Shown here: piece by piece, positions 55,476 through 64,000 of the stretch
How the letters are laid out: each line of letters opens with the position of its first letter
Position numbering within the stretch: the stretch's first letter is position 1
Source of the DNA: Cytophagaceae bacterium
GTDB lineage: Bacteria > Bacteroidota > Bacteroidia > Cytophagales > Spirosomataceae
DNA length: 64,000 nt
NCBI GenBank assembly: GCA_027491315.1
Contig: JAIXWL010000010.1
Coordinates: forward strand, 372,001-436,000
Direction of reading: 5' to 3'
Notes under the pieces: generated by a model
Seen by the model: the letters and a program-made list of their open reading frames with translations, nothing else
What the model was told of the DNA's origin: nothing
Databases searched by the model: none
Program-made: the position numbers and the translations under genes

Positions 55476-55636
55476 CCTTCAATTTTCATATAAAAGACAG
55501 CTATTTTTTATTTTCTTATAATTGATGTAAAAATTTGATTTATAGCTCCTAATTGCCACATATTCAGAACAAAAAAAAATTGCTTATCAGATTACTCAGT
55601 TAATTTTTCGTGTCTAATCCTCTTCCAATACTATGG

Positions 55637-55666
55637 ATAAAAAAAGGGAAGCACACTGCTTCCCTT
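55637..55666 (-). terminator. Rho-independent terminator of the monooxygenase operon
   Basis: Stem AAGGGAAGC (55644-55652) / GCTTCCCTT (55658-55666) with a 5-nt loop. On the minus strand it is followed by a T-run (55639-55645 read as A on plus). It lies 9 nt past the dienelactone hydrolase stop. Confidence 0.85.
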
Positions 55667-55674
55667 CTGTATGA

Positions 55675-56535
55675 TTATTTCAATGTTTGGTCAAAAAGAC
55701 CCATGGTTCTTGACCAAGCCAATTTGGCCACTTCAGCATTATACCGAGCTGGGGAAGAATCATTATTAAATGCATGTTGAGCTCCCTCATAAACAAAGAT
55801 TTGATAATCCTTTTTATTGGCCTTTAATGCCTCCTCAAAAGCAGGAATGCCGGCATTAATTCGCTCATCTAAACCAGCATATTGCAGCATTAACTTAGCT
55901 TTTATCTTGGGAACATCGGCTGCTTCAGCCTGTCGACCATAATAGGCCACGGCCGCATTTAATTCAGGATCCATAACGGCCATGGAGTTCACCATGCCTC
56001 CACCCCAACAAAATCCTACTACCCCTGTTTTCTTATTACTGTTTTTCAACCCTCTCAAATAATCTAAACCACTTTTTATGTTTTCTAGATTTTGAACTGC
56101 ATCCAATTTGGCAAATAAGGCTCGTCCTTCATCCTCATTGGCTGGCGTTCCACCAAAGGGAGATAAGGCATCTATACCTAAAGCAATGTAGCCTGCCTTG
56201 GCAATGCGACGGGTTACATCCTTGATGTGGGGAGTTAATCCTCTATTTTCATGAATGACTAACACGGCGCCCAGTTTTCCCTTGGAAAGTTTTGGTTGGA
56301 CTAAATAACCTTTCATGGTGCAATTTTTAGCAGGATAAGAAATATCCTCCATCAATAAATCTGCATCTTGAACCGACACTTGATTGGCCATGGCATAATT
56401 GCCTTCTAACATCGGCAAAATAGCTAAAGCAGCGGCTGTGCCCCCCGCTAATTTGCTCAATTTCGCTATAAACACTTCCCGTTTTAATGGTTTGTGGGTG
56501 TACTCATCAAACAGGTTAATAATTTTCTGATCCAT
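55675..56535 (-). CDS. Dienelactone hydrolase family protein
   Basis: A 286-residue alpha/beta-hydrolase. The nucleophile Cys is in GFCWGGGM, with a later Asp in QYAGLDERI and His in GAQHAFNND. The N-terminal 50 residues hold a KREVFIAKLSKLAGGTAAALAILPML stretch resembling an export signal, so a periplasmic location is likely. It probably opens a lactone or cleaves an ester. It lies 48 nt downstream of the monooxygenase-like gene and is last in the transcript. Confidence 0.9.
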   Translation of the reverse strand: MDQKIINLFDEYTHKPLKREVFIAKLSKLAGGTAAALAILPMLEGNYAMANQVSVQDADLLMEDISYPAKNCTMKGYLVQPKLSKGKLGAVLVIHENRGLTPHIKDVTRRIAKAGYIALGIDALSPFGGTPANEDEGRALFAKLDAVQNLENIKSGLDYLRGLKNSNKKTGVVGFCWGGGMVNSMAVMDPELNAAVAYYGRQAEAADVPKIKAKLMLQYAGLDERINAGIPAFEEALKANKKDYQIFVYEGAQHAFNNDSSPARYNAEVAKLAWSRTMGLFDQTLK

Positions 56536-56583
56536 AAAATTTTAATTTAAGCATGTGAGTGAAATTGTATCTAGGGCTCTGTC

Positions 56584-57957
56584 TTAAAGTGCGTAGTAAT
56601 ATCCAAAAATAATGTTCATCTCATCTTCTGAGGTTAAACCAAATCGAATGGTACGGTTGGTATTATTTTCATAAGTAACCACCGAAGTTAATCCTTCTCC
56701 TGCCTTTAACTCTATCACCTTGGGGAAATTAATAACTGTAGGATGGGCCCAGTCGGTACTTTCATAAATAACCTCCCCATTTCGGGCTCCACCTTTGATT
56801 TTAATCTGAAATAATTTTCCCCACTGGTGGGTATGCGAGGTCAATGAGACAATGGCCACGGCCTTGTCAAATGTAAAATCTTTTGAAATAACCGTTTTTT
56901 GGTTGGGGGCGATGGTTAAGTTGGTATTATTGAAATCAATCATTTGTACCACTTTTTTCACCTGTTCAGGCTTAACCGTGTACAAATTCACATAATTTTC
57001 CCCAAAAATGACTTCATTCGTTTTGTTAAAATAATGTGGATTCAAATCAATGGAGCTATTGGCTGGTAGCATCAAGGCTGTTCCTTCAGGAAAGGAATAA
57101 TCCGAATTCGGATCTGTCCCTCCACCTAAAAAAATATGATTTTGCATTTGCAAAAAGGTAAACACATTAATGCTATTGTCACTGTTTCGCAAATCTCTCA
57201 CCTCGTTTAAATTGGGTAAAACTTGCTTATTTTGGAAATCATATAAAACCATGTGGTGACTATTAGGTCTGGATTTTAATTTGATTCGAGAAATATAAAC
57301 AGGCACCGCATTATTTAATGGTTTTCGAACAAAAAGCTCCCGCTCAAAATTAGGTGCTATGGAGAACTTCTCAACCTTCAATTGAATTCCTTCTTTGCCT
57401 TCTACCGATGGTTCACTCAAAGGACTAAATTCTGAACTAACAGCATAACTAGGAGTCGTATCATCCAATAGTTTGGCATCAGCCACTTCCCCTTTTTCAG
57501 GAGCTCCTGCTTCTATCCAATTTTGAATAAATTTCAACTGCCCAACCGACAAAGGCTTGCCGCCCAATGGCATAGGCACACCGTAATCAATGCTGGAATG
57601 ATGTGCTGCATCCCAATTTAATTTATGGTATAATAAACTTTGTGTGGATTGAAATTTTGTAACTCTCAAAATCTTATTGAGTACGGCATTAGGGTTTTTT
57701 GCTGTCACTCCTACAAGTTGTGAATAGGCCGCGGATTTAGCCAAAACTAAGCCATGCTGGGCAAAAGAAGCATCCGTTGCCGCCAAATGGCACCCCGCAG
57801 TAGCACAGCTTGGCGTAAAAATACGATCTTGAATTAAGTCAAAAGAAGAGATGATGGAACCCGAAGGATTGGGGGATAACTCAGGTTCCACTGCCTGTTT
57901 ACTACAAGCAGAAAAAAGCAAACTTAAAACAATAAGTATCCGATAGTTAGTTTTCAT
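56584..57957 (-). CDS. Lipoprotein with a c-type heme site fused to a PHM/DBH-like copper monooxygenase
   Basis: A 457-residue lipoprotein (lipobox FSAC, Cys 18). Residues 51-57 read CATAGCH, a CxxxxCH heme-attachment motif in a ~110-residue cytochrome-like domain. From about 190 the sequence matches the two-domain fold of peptidylglycine/dopamine copper monooxygenases. All six metal ligands can be assigned: His 234, 235 and 308 (CuH site), His 375 and 377 with Met 447 in DEMNII (CuM site). It should hydroxylate a C-H bond using O2. The electron donor may be its own heme. It overlaps the upstream AlbA-like gene by 4 nt. Confidence 0.85.
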   Translation of the reverse strand: MKTNYRILIVLSLLFSACSKQAVEPELSPNPSGSIISSFDLIQDRIFTPSCATAGCHLAATDASFAQHGLVLAKSAAYSQLVGVTAKNPNAVLNKILRVTKFQSTQSLLYHKLNWDAAHHSSIDYGVPMPLGGKPLSVGQLKFIQNWIEAGAPEKGEVADAKLLDDTTPSYAVSSEFSPLSEPSVEGKEGIQLKVEKFSIAPNFERELFVRKPLNNAVPVYISRIKLKSRPNSHHMVLYDFQNKQVLPNLNEVRDLRNSDNSINVFTFLQMQNHIFLGGGTDPNSDYSFPEGTALMLPANSSIDLNPHYFNKTNEVIFGENYVNLYTVKPEQVKKVVQMIDFNNTNLTIAPNQKTVISKDFTFDKAVAIVSLTSHTHQWGKLFQIKIKGGARNGEVIYESTDWAHPTVINFPKVIELKAGEGLTSVVTYENNTNRTIRFGLTSEDEMNIIFGYYYAL

Positions 57958-58649
57958 CGTAAGGTATAAATATCATATACTTCTCCAGGCAAAATGCGTA
58001 ATACTCTTGCCAGAACTAAAAGTACCAATTTCCTAGAAGCAAGCCATAAAGGCAAAGATTGCTTCTCAGCAAACAAAGCTAATGTAATCTGTTGATTTTC
58101 ATGCAAATACTCCATTAACCATTTTTCAGATGCTCCAAAACTAAACTGAATTCCCTCCTCATGCTCCCTTCGTAAAATTTGTTTCATTTCTTTACTTGCC
58201 TGAACAGTCCGGTCCTTGATTCGAACATAACATTTTGGCTGAGGCTCGTCTGATAATTGGACCATGTGCGGTTTATCAATACTAGGGAAAATATGGTATA
58301 CCAAAACAGCTCTATGGGCATCTATTTCTACTCGGTAATTGGTATATGTAAAGACTGGAAAACAATATTTTTCAATGGCACGATCCAGCAGAAATTGCTC
58401 TTCGTCAACAAATTTGACACCTTGAACCTGACCTTCATCACTTACTCCTACCAATAAAATCCCGCCGTCTGTATTAGCAAAGGCCACCATTTCCTTGACA
58501 ATTTTCTCGGGAAATTTCACCTTCATTTTAAATTCCAATCGCTGACCTTCTCCCTGCTTAGCCAAATTTTTTATAGCTTTCAAGTCCAAAAAAGGAGATT
58601 TTTCTTCCTCCATTCCCTCATTCCACCAAATCTCTGAGCCTTGATGCAT
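57954..58649 (-). CDS. AlbA_2/Schlafen-type protein
   Basis: A 231-residue protein with an AlbA_2 (Schlafen) domain at about 28-160: RLEFKMKVKFPEKIVKEMVAFANTDGGILLVGVSDEG is a good family pattern, including the EFK and GVSDEG motifs. The last ~70 residues look like a helical, possibly DNA-binding part. Members are often annotated as putative transcriptional regulators or ATP-binding proteins. An internal ATG at 58613 is an alternative start. It overlaps the copper monooxygenase gene by 4 nt (ATGA), so the two are translationally coupled. Confidence 0.85.
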   Translation of the reverse strand: MHQGSEIWWNEGMEEEKSPFLDLKAIKNLAKQGEGQRLEFKMKVKFPEKIVKEMVAFANTDGGILLVGVSDEGQVQGVKFVDEEQFLLDRAIEKYCFPVFTYTNYRVEIDAHRAVLVYHIFPSIDKPHMVQLSDEPQPKCYVRIKDRTVQASKEMKQILRREHEEGIQFSFGASEKWLMEYLHENQQITLALFAEKQSLPLWLASRKLVLLVLARVLRILPGEVYDIYTLR

Positions 58650-58752
58650 CCTTTGTCGTTTATCGTTATGAATTTACAAAAGATTTATTTCCCAAATATG
58701 AAGTCTTGTAAATCTTTTTAAATTCAAGTATAGTAATTCAATAGACATTATG

Positions 58753-58760
58753 TATTTTTG
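58753..58760 (+). promoter_or_regulatory. -7 promoter element of cysH-cysD-cysN
   Basis: TATTTTTG matches TAnnTTTG, 16 nt before the chosen cysH ATG. It lies inside a longer possible frame starting at 58750, which argues against that start. Confidence 0.6.
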
Positions 58761-58776
58761 TGAAAATTTTAAGAGT

Positions 58777-59469
58777 ATGGATATTTCAAGCATTGAAAAA
58801 ACCTTATTAAATCTACCTCTAGAAGAACGGTTGCGGGTATTGTCTCAATTATTCGCTGAGGAGAAAATGGTATTTTCTACATCTTTTGGACAAGAAGATC
58901 AAGCCATATTATATGCCATTGCTAGTCAGTCACTTCCTATTCAAATATTCACTTTAGACACGGGAAGGCAATTTCAGGAGTCATATGAATTAATGGATTT
59001 GACGACGAGAAAATATCAAATTACGATTGATACATTTTTCCCAAATACTCACTCTGTTGAAAAACTAGTTAAGGAAAAAGGCTTTAATTCCTTTTACAGC
59101 TCAGTAGAGAATAGAAAAGAATGCTGCTTTATTCGTAAATTGGAACCATTATCCCGAGCTTTGCAGGGTGCGAAGGTTTGGATAACAGGTTTACGCGCAG
59201 AACAATCTGAAAATAGGGCCAATATGCCGATTGTGGAATGGGATGAGCAAAGACAATTATTCAAAATTAACCCATTGATTGATTGGACATTCGATGAATT
59301 AAATCAATATTTAGTAGACCATAAAATACCACAAAATCCCTTACACAAAAAAGGATTTATCTCCATTGGTTGTGCGCCTTGTACGCGGGCCATAGCGGAA
59401 GGTGAACATCCTAGAGCCGGCAGGTGGTGGTGGGAAAACTCCCAAAAAGAATGTGGTTTACACGCCTAA
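58777..59469 (+). CDS. cysH: Adenylyl-sulfate (APS) reductase, CysH family
   Basis: A 230-residue thioredoxin-dependent reductase with the start at 58777. The pyrophosphate-binding loop is STSFGQED and the substrate loop is GLRAEQSENR. Cys 116-117 (KECC) with Cys 199 and 202 (CAPC) form the [4Fe-4S] pattern of APS reductases. The redox Cys 226 lies in the C-terminal ECGLH. The cluster implies that APS rather than PAPS is reduced, so no cysC kinase is needed. It is first in the cysH-cysD-cysN operon. Confidence 0.95.
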   Translation: MDISSIEKTLLNLPLEERLRVLSQLFAEEKMVFSTSFGQEDQAILYAIASQSLPIQIFTLDTGRQFQESYELMDLTTRKYQITIDTFFPNTHSVEKLVKEKGFNSFYSSVENRKECCFIRKLEPLSRALQGAKVWITGLRAEQSENRANMPIVEWDEQRQLFKINPLIDWTFDELNQYLVDHKIPQNPLHKKGFISIGCAPCTRAIAEGEHPRAGRWWWENSQKECGLHA

Positions 59470-59484
59470 TACAAGACGCATTTT

Positions 59485-60405
59485 ATGACAAATTCAACCA
59501 TTAAAGACAAAATAGGGCAGTTTCCAAGAAAATTGGAGGATGAGTCTATTTATATCATGAGAGAGGTAGCTGCTCAATTTGAGCGCCCTGCTTTGCTATT
59601 TTCTGGAGGTAAAGATTCTATCACGCTAGTTAGATTAGCCCAAAAGGCCTTTTTCCCAGGAAAAATACCCTTCCCTTTAGTACACATTGATACGGGACAT
59701 AACTTTCCCGAAACCATAGAATTTAGAGATTGGCTAGCTAAAGAAACGGGGGCTGAACTCATAGTCCGTTATGTACAAGATTCCATTAATCAAGGAAAAG
59801 CTAAGGAAGAAACAGGTAAATATGCCTCTCGCAATGTACTTCAAACGGTCACTTTATTGGATACCATCGAAGAATTTAAATTTGATGCTTGTATTGGAGG
59901 AGCGAGAAGAGACGAAGAAAAAGCTAGGGCAAAAGAACGCATTTTCTCCGTTCGGGATGATTTCGGACAGTGGGATGCCAAAAGACAAAGACCCGAATTA
60001 TTTGATATGCTTAACGGACGCATTGCCGTAGGTGAAAATGTTCGTGTTTTTCCTATCTCCAACTGGACAGAATTGGATGTTTGGAATTACATTAAGGAAG
60101 AAAAAATGGAAATCCCAAGTATTTACTTCTCGCATCAAAGACAGGTCATTGAACGGGATGGTATGCTTTGGGCCGACTCGGAATACTTGAATAAAGAAGC
60201 CGATGAAATTCCTTTTGAAGCTACTGTTCGTTTTAGAACGGTAGGAGATATGACTTGCACCGCGGCTGTTGAATCAGATGCGGTTGAAATAGATGTCATC
60301 ATCGAAGAGATTTTGTCTGCCGAAATCTCAGAACGCGGTGCTCGTATCGACGATAAACGCTCCGAAGCCGCCATGGAAAAAAGAAAGCAACAGGGATATT
60401 TTTAA
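59485..60405 (+). CDS. cysD: Sulfate adenylyltransferase small subunit
   Basis: A 306-residue ATP pyrophosphatase. The PP-loop SGGKDSITL is near residue 40, with HIDTGHNFPETIEFRD and the conserved GGARRDEEKARAKERIFS stretch. It makes APS from ATP and sulfate together with the GTPase CysN, encoded 18 nt downstream. It follows cysH by 15 nt. Confidence 0.97.
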   Translation: MTNSTIKDKIGQFPRKLEDESIYIMREVAAQFERPALLFSGGKDSITLVRLAQKAFFPGKIPFPLVHIDTGHNFPETIEFRDWLAKETGAELIVRYVQDSINQGKAKEETGKYASRNVLQTVTLLDTIEEFKFDACIGGARRDEEKARAKERIFSVRDDFGQWDAKRQRPELFDMLNGRIAVGENVRVFPISNWTELDVWNYIKEEKMEIPSIYFSHQRQVIERDGMLWADSEYLNKEADEIPFEATVRFRTVGDMTCTAAVESDAVEIDVIIEEILSAEISERGARIDDKRSEAAMEKRKQQGYF

Positions 60406-60423
60406 CAGGAGAGAGAAAGGAAT

Positions 60424-61674
60424 ATGGATATTTTACGTATAGCTACTGCAGGCTCTGTAGATGACGGAAAAAGCACATTGATTGGTCGTTTATTGTATGA
60501 AACCAATTCAATTACTAAAGATAAAATTGAAGCCTTAGAAAGTGCTTCTAAAAGAAAAGGTTTGGATTTTTTGGACCTTTCTTTATTAACTGATGGATTA
60601 ATTGCGGAAAGAGAACAAGGTATTACCATTGATGTAGCCCACATCTATTTCTCTACGCCAACTCGTAAATACATCATTGCGGACACACCTGGCCACGTAG
60701 AATACACGCGCAACATGGTTACTGGGGCTTCTAATGCCAAAGTATCACTAATTTTGGTAGATGCTCGCCAAGGTCTTGTAGAACAAACGGCTCGTCACTT
60801 ATCCATTGCTGCTTTATTACGAATTCCAAAGGTGATTATTTGTGTCAATAAAATGGATTTGGTTCAATATGACCAAGCCAAATTTGAGGCCATTAAAGCT
60901 AGTCTCACCTCCCTAGTGGCTCAAACTACCTTTGAGGGACAAGCCGTAAGCTTTTTACCAATATCCTCTTTATTTGGTCAAAATATCACTCAAGCAGCCG
61001 ATAAAATGCCATGGTATCAAGGAAATACTTTGTTAGGAGAATTAGAGGCATTTGAATTTGCCGAAAGTCTGGCACATGCTCCTGCTCGTTTTCCTGTTCA
61101 ATGGGTGATTCGCCCAAAAACAGAAGAATATCATGATTACCGCGGATATGCTGGCAAAATAAGCTCTGGTACTTTCCGAGTAGGTGATGTCATTAGAGCA
61201 TTACCTACCGGTCAAGAAAGCACCATCGCTTCCATTGAAAAATTTGGAGAGCCATTAGACCATGCGGTCGCTGGAGATTCTGTGGTTATTACCTTGACTA
61301 CTGACGTCGATATTTCCCGTGGAAATTCTTTGGTTTTAGCTTCTGATGCCCAAGCTCCACAGTTGAAAGATTTTGCAGCACATATTTGTTGGTTAGACCA
61401 CCAAGCCTTGAGTCCTGGTAAAACCTACCTTTTAAAGCATGGGGTAAATCTTACCAAAGCCAAAATTTCACAAATTACAGAAAGATTGGACGTGGTAGCA
61501 CAAACGTCTAGCCAAAATGTAGATTCATTAAAACTAAATGAAATTGGCGGCATACAATTGCGTACCGCGCAGCCAATTATGGCCGATGTTTATGCCCAAA
61601 ATCCATCCAATGGAGCATTTATTTTAATAGATGAATTTTCTAACTCAACGGTCGGAGTAGGTTTCGTTAAATAA
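60424..61674 (+). CDS. cysN: Sulfate adenylyltransferase large subunit (GTPase)
   Basis: A 416-residue translation-factor-like GTPase. G1 is GSVDDGKSTLIGRLLYE near residue 11, G3 is DTPGHVEYTRNM and G4 is NKMD. EF-Tu-like domains 2 and 3 follow. It stops after these domains, so it is not a CysNC fusion, in line with an APS-reducing pathway. An A/G-rich Shine-Dalgarno-like run (AGGAGAGAGAAAGG) precedes the ATG, which is unusual for this genome. It ends 2 nt before the convergent crtZ-like gene. Confidence 0.96.
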   Translation: MDILRIATAGSVDDGKSTLIGRLLYETNSITKDKIEALESASKRKGLDFLDLSLLTDGLIAEREQGITIDVAHIYFSTPTRKYIIADTPGHVEYTRNMVTGASNAKVSLILVDARQGLVEQTARHLSIAALLRIPKVIICVNKMDLVQYDQAKFEAIKASLTSLVAQTTFEGQAVSFLPISSLFGQNITQAADKMPWYQGNTLLGELEAFEFAESLAHAPARFPVQWVIRPKTEEYHDYRGYAGKISSGTFRVGDVIRALPTGQESTIASIEKFGEPLDHAVAGDSVVITLTTDVDISRGNSLVLASDAQAPQLKDFAAHICWLDHQALSPGKTYLLKHGVNLTKAKISQITERLDVVAQTSSQNVDSLKLNEIGGIQLRTAQPIMADVYAQNPSNGAFILIDEFSNSTVGVGFVK

Positions 61675-61676
61675 AC

Positions 61677-62123
61677 CTATTCATATTTTTTGGGGGCGTA
61701 CAAGAAACCAAAAGCTTCTGCGCCCTCTTTTTCATGCACCTCATGGTGCACATAATGGGCTTTAATCAAGCGTTTTAGGTAGGTATTTTTGGTCTTAAAT
61801 TTGACTTTGATTCGTCGATGTACGATGATATCATGAAATACAAAATAGCATAAACCATAAGTCGCAATTCCTAAACCTATCCACAATAAGGGCCTGAAAG
61901 CTTCTATTTCAGCACCAATGATGATGGTTAAAGTGGATAAGATCCCAAATACCACCGAAAACAAATCGTTTTTTTCCAATACGTTTTTATGGTGGACATG
62001 GTGCGATTGGTGCCAATTCCACATGATTCCGTGCATGATGTATTTATGGGTAAACCAGGCCATTCCCTCCATCAATAAAAAAGTCCCTAGCCAAAGTAAT
62101 ATTTCCATGATTTCTGTTTTCAT
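61677..62123 (-). CDS. crtZ: Beta-carotene hydroxylase (CrtZ-like)
   Basis: A 148-residue fatty-acid-hydroxylase-superfamily membrane protein. The start is the ATG at 62123; a TTG at 62129 would add only two residues. The di-iron His clusters are HKYIMH (26-31), HQSHHVHH (38-45), HDIIVHRR and HYVHHEVH, with four hydrophobic helices between. It would hydroxylate the rings of beta-carotene to zeaxanthin, a step towards yellow-orange pigments. No other carotenoid gene is present in the window. Confidence 0.88.
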   Translation of the reverse strand: MKTEIMEILLWLGTFLLMEGMAWFTHKYIMHGIMWNWHQSHHVHHKNVLEKNDLFSVVFGILSTLTIIIGAEIEAFRPLLWIGLGIATYGLCYFVFHDIIVHRRIKVKFKTKNTYLKRLIKAHYVHHEVHEKEGAEAFGFLYAPKKYE

Positions 62124-62185
62124 TTTCAACCGAAATTACATCGAATTGTTTTAAAATTCCACCTTCCTCTTTGAGCTAAATCAAT

Positions 62186-62193
62186 TATCTTTG
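62186..62193 (+). promoter_or_regulatory. Candidate -7 element of valS
   Basis: TATCTTTG matches TAnnTTTG, 47 nt before the valS ATG. Confidence 0.45.
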
Positions 62194-62240
62194 TAGGCTA
62201 TAATGAAACCGTAGCTAGAATACGGCAAGAACTTTCCTTT

Positions 62241-64000
62241 ATGATTGACAAAAATTACGCCCCGCAAGAAATAGAGCAAAAATGGTATGCCTTTTGGTTA
62301 GAGAATAAATTATTCGCTTCCAAACCTGACCCAAATAAAGAGGCATATACCATTGTCATCCCCCCTCCCAACGTAACGGGAGTTTTGCACATGGGCCATA
62401 TGTTGAATAATACCATTCAAGATGTTTTGATTCGTAAGGCTAGGATGGAAGGGAAAGAGGCTTGCTGGGTTCCAGGTACTGACCATGCTTCCATTGCGAC
62501 AGAGGCCAAAGTGGTGGCCATGCTCAAAGAAAAAGGAATTGAGAAAAAGGATATTAGTCGCGAAGAATTCCTAAAATATGCCTTTGAATGGAAGGATAAA
62601 TATGGTGGAATTATCTTAGATCAGTTAAAAAAATTAGGTGCTTCCTGTGATTGGGACCGTACTCGGTTCACCATGGAACCTAAATTATATGAAGCGGTAA
62701 TTGATACCTTTGTTCGATTATATAACAAAGGTTTGATTTACCGTGGCGTTAGAATGGTCAATTGGGACCCGCAAGGAAAAACAGCTCTTTCTGACGAAGA
62801 AGTTATTTACAAGGATGTTCAAGCTAAATTATACCATATCCAATATCCCTTGGTAGATGGTTCTGGGCACGTGACCATTGCTACGACCCGTCCAGAAACC
62901 ATCATGGCAGATGCCGCTATCTGTGTAAATCCGAGCGATGAACGTTATTTATCCCTACATGGTAAAAAGGTTTTCATTCCTTTAATTAATCGTGAAATCA
63001 GTATTATTCCTGATGAATATGTTAGTACTGACTTTGGAACGGGTTGCTTAAAAGTTACACCTGCTCATGATTTGAATGATTATGAATTGGGGATTAAGCA
63101 TAAATTACCCGTGATTGATATCATTGATGACAATGGTGCCTTGAATGAAAAAGCTGTGTTATTTGTGGGCGACGATCGTTTTGAAGCCAGAAAACGTATA
63201 GTGAAACAATTAACAGAGGAAGGGTATTTGATTCAAACGGAGGAATATAAATCTACCATTGGTACTTCGGAACGTACAGGTGCGGTGATTGAACCGAAGC
63301 TTTCTTTACAATGGTTTTTAAAAATGGAAGAGATGGCCAAGCCTGCTTTGGAAAATGTCATGAATGACAATATCCAATTGCATCCAGCCAAATTCAAAAA
63401 TACCTACCGTTCTTGGATGGAAAATGTACACGATTGGTGTATATCTCGACAATTATGGTGGGGCCAACAAATCCCTGCTTTTTACCTTCAAGATGGTACC
63501 TTGATTGTGGCAAAGGATAAAAAAGAAGCTTTGCGCATTGCCCGAGATAAATACCAATTATTTGCCTTGGTGGAAGATGATTTAACCCAAGACCCTGATG
63601 TATTGGACACTTGGTTCTCTTCTTGGCTATGGCCAATTTCTGTTTTTGACGGCATTGAAAATCCGGATAATGAAGAAATTAACTATTACTACCCGACCAA
63701 CGATTTAGTAACTGGACCCGATATTTTATTCTTCTGGGTTGCACGAATGATCATGGCAGGATATGAATGGAGGGGCGAATTGCCTTTTAGAAATGTTTAT
63801 TTGACGGGTATTGTTCGAGATAAACAAGGCAGAAAAATGTCTAAGTCTTTGGGCAATTCTCCGGATCCTTTGGAATTGATTGAGAAATTTGGAGCAGATG
63901 GAGTTCGCTCGGGTTTACTATTCTCTGCCCCTGCTGGAAACGATTTATTGTTTGATGATAAATTATGTGAGCAAGGCAGAAATTTCTCTAATAAAATTTG
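62241..64000 (+). CDS. valS: Valyl-tRNA synthetase, N-terminal part (runs off the window)
   Basis: A 586-residue open frame from the ATG at 62241 to the right edge. The start [19 protein letters not shown], class I HMGH at 50-53, the [15 protein letters not shown] block, the CP1 editing domain ([18 protein letters not shown]) and KMSKS at 532-536 identify ValRS. The C-terminal anticodon-binding and coiled-coil parts lie outside the window. It charges tRNA-Val and edits misactivated threonine. Confidence 0.96.
   Translation, partial: MIDKNYAPQEIEQKWYAFWLENKLFASKPDPNKEAYTIVIPPPNVTGVLHMGHMLNNTIQDVLIRKARMEGKEACWVPGTDHASIATEAKVVAMLKEKGIEKKDISREEFLKYAFEWKDKYGGIILDQLKKLGASCDWDRTRFTMEPKLYEAVIDTFVRLYNKGLIYRGVRMVNWDPQGKTALSDEEVIYKDVQAKLYHIQYPLVDGSGHVTIATTRPETIMADAAICVNPSDERYLSLHGKKVFIPLINREISIIPDEYVSTDFGTGCLKVTPAHDLNDYELGIKHKLPVIDIIDDNGALNEKAVLFVGDDRFEARKRIVKQLTEEGYLIQTEEYKSTIGTSERTGAVIEPKLSLQWFLKMEEMAKPALENVMNDNIQLHPAKFKNTYRSWMENVHDWCISRQLWWGQQIPAFYLQDGTLIVAKDKKEALRIARDKYQLFALVEDDLTQDPDVLDTWFSSWLWPISVFDGIENPDNEEINYYYPTNDLVTGPDILFFWVARMIMAGYEWRGELPFRNVYLTGIVRDKQGRKMSKSLGNSPDPLELIEKFGADGVRSGLLFSAPAGNDLLFDDKLCEQGRNFSNKI

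Larger units (their letters stand above)
55349..55636. other. kup leader and intergenic region
   Basis: 288 nt without a gene. It contains the candidate kup promoter, a perfect 22-bp palindrome (55440-55461) and a 13-bp palindrome (55403-55415). The remaining AT-rich part up to 55636 shows nothing recognisable. Confidence 0.6.

Noticed and set aside
58750..58776. N-terminal extension of CysH
   Set aside because: It contains the promoter -7 element; the ATG at 58777 gives the usual length.
59771..60374. Several frames within cysD on both strands
   Set aside because: Shadows of the strongly conserved cysD.
1..64000. Mobile elements, prophage, tRNA or rRNA genes
   Set aside because: No transposase, integrase, phage structural gene, tRNA cloverleaf or rRNA sequence was recognised on either strand.

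Overview
The window looks like a stretch of ordinary chromosome from a Bacteroidota bacterium, most likely order Cytophagales (a Spirosomataceae-type organism such as the freshwater genus Aquirufa is my guess, not a proof). The base composition is AT-rich. Promoters match the Bacteroidota -7 motif TAnnTTTG. One protein ends in a clear type IX secretion (T9SS) sorting domain. There is a Bacteroidota-style ExbB/ExbD/ExbD/TonB cluster, and most starts lack a Shine-Dalgarno sequence. No rRNA, tRNA, insertion sequence, prophage or CRISPR array was found. Genes are packed tightly, and convergent neighbours nearly always overlap or abut.

Layout. 1-2029: 3' part of a T9SS-secreted Ig-like repeat protein. 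2.1-9.0 kb (minus): a short-chain dehydrogenase, then an energy-transduction operon exbB-exbD-exbD-tonB-small membrane protein-PstS-like lipoprotein-TPR protein. 9.3-12.3 kb: a DciA-like gene facing an Arn-like trio (GT2, deacetylase, GT87). 12.4-18.9 kb (plus): LD-carboxypeptidase, YifB/ComM, thioredoxin-like protein, M28 peptidase and an FtsZ outside any division cluster. 18.9-21.6 kb: cutC, a DUF2795 gene and glpD. 21.8-25.7 kb (plus): TPR protein, ribH, aspartokinase, serS. 25.6-29.2 kb: an OmpR-type two-component system and a divergent exported protein. 29.2-29.4 kb: two identical 33-bp palindromes. 29.4-32.6 kb (minus): prolyl oligopeptidase and ruvB. 32.7-36.6 kb: glpF-glpK, a 40-aa lipoprotein and a PLP decarboxylase. 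36.7-42.5 kb: Mpl-type ligase, DUF349 protein, ettA, DUF486 protein, MoxR ATPase. 42.6-45.7 kb: a fused SGNH esterase/GH28 pectinase, a DUF1569 protein and a DUF1566 protein. 46.1-51.9 kb (plus): a TonB paralogue, a ~1100-aa TPR protein and an outer-membrane barrel. 52.0-55.3 kb: gpsA, a HIT protein and kup. 55.7-58.6 kb (minus): an AlbA/Schlafen-type protein, a heme-plus-copper monooxygenase lipoprotein and a dienelactone hydrolase. 58.8-61.7 kb: APS-reductase-type cysH, then cysD and cysN. 61.7-64.0 kb: crtZ-like hydroxylase and the 5' part of valS.

Many genes are housekeeping: translation (serS, valS, ettA), repair (ruvB), riboflavin, aspartate-family amino acids, peptidoglycan recycling, sulfate assimilation, and glycerol metabolism spread over glpD, glpF-glpK and gpsA. 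The less explained parts concern the cell envelope. The best candidates for an undescribed system are the TonB-paralogue/TPR/barrel operon (46.1-51.9 kb) and the heme-copper monooxygenase operon (55.7-58.6 kb). Others worth noting are the Arn-like trio and terminators hidden inside opposing coding sequences.
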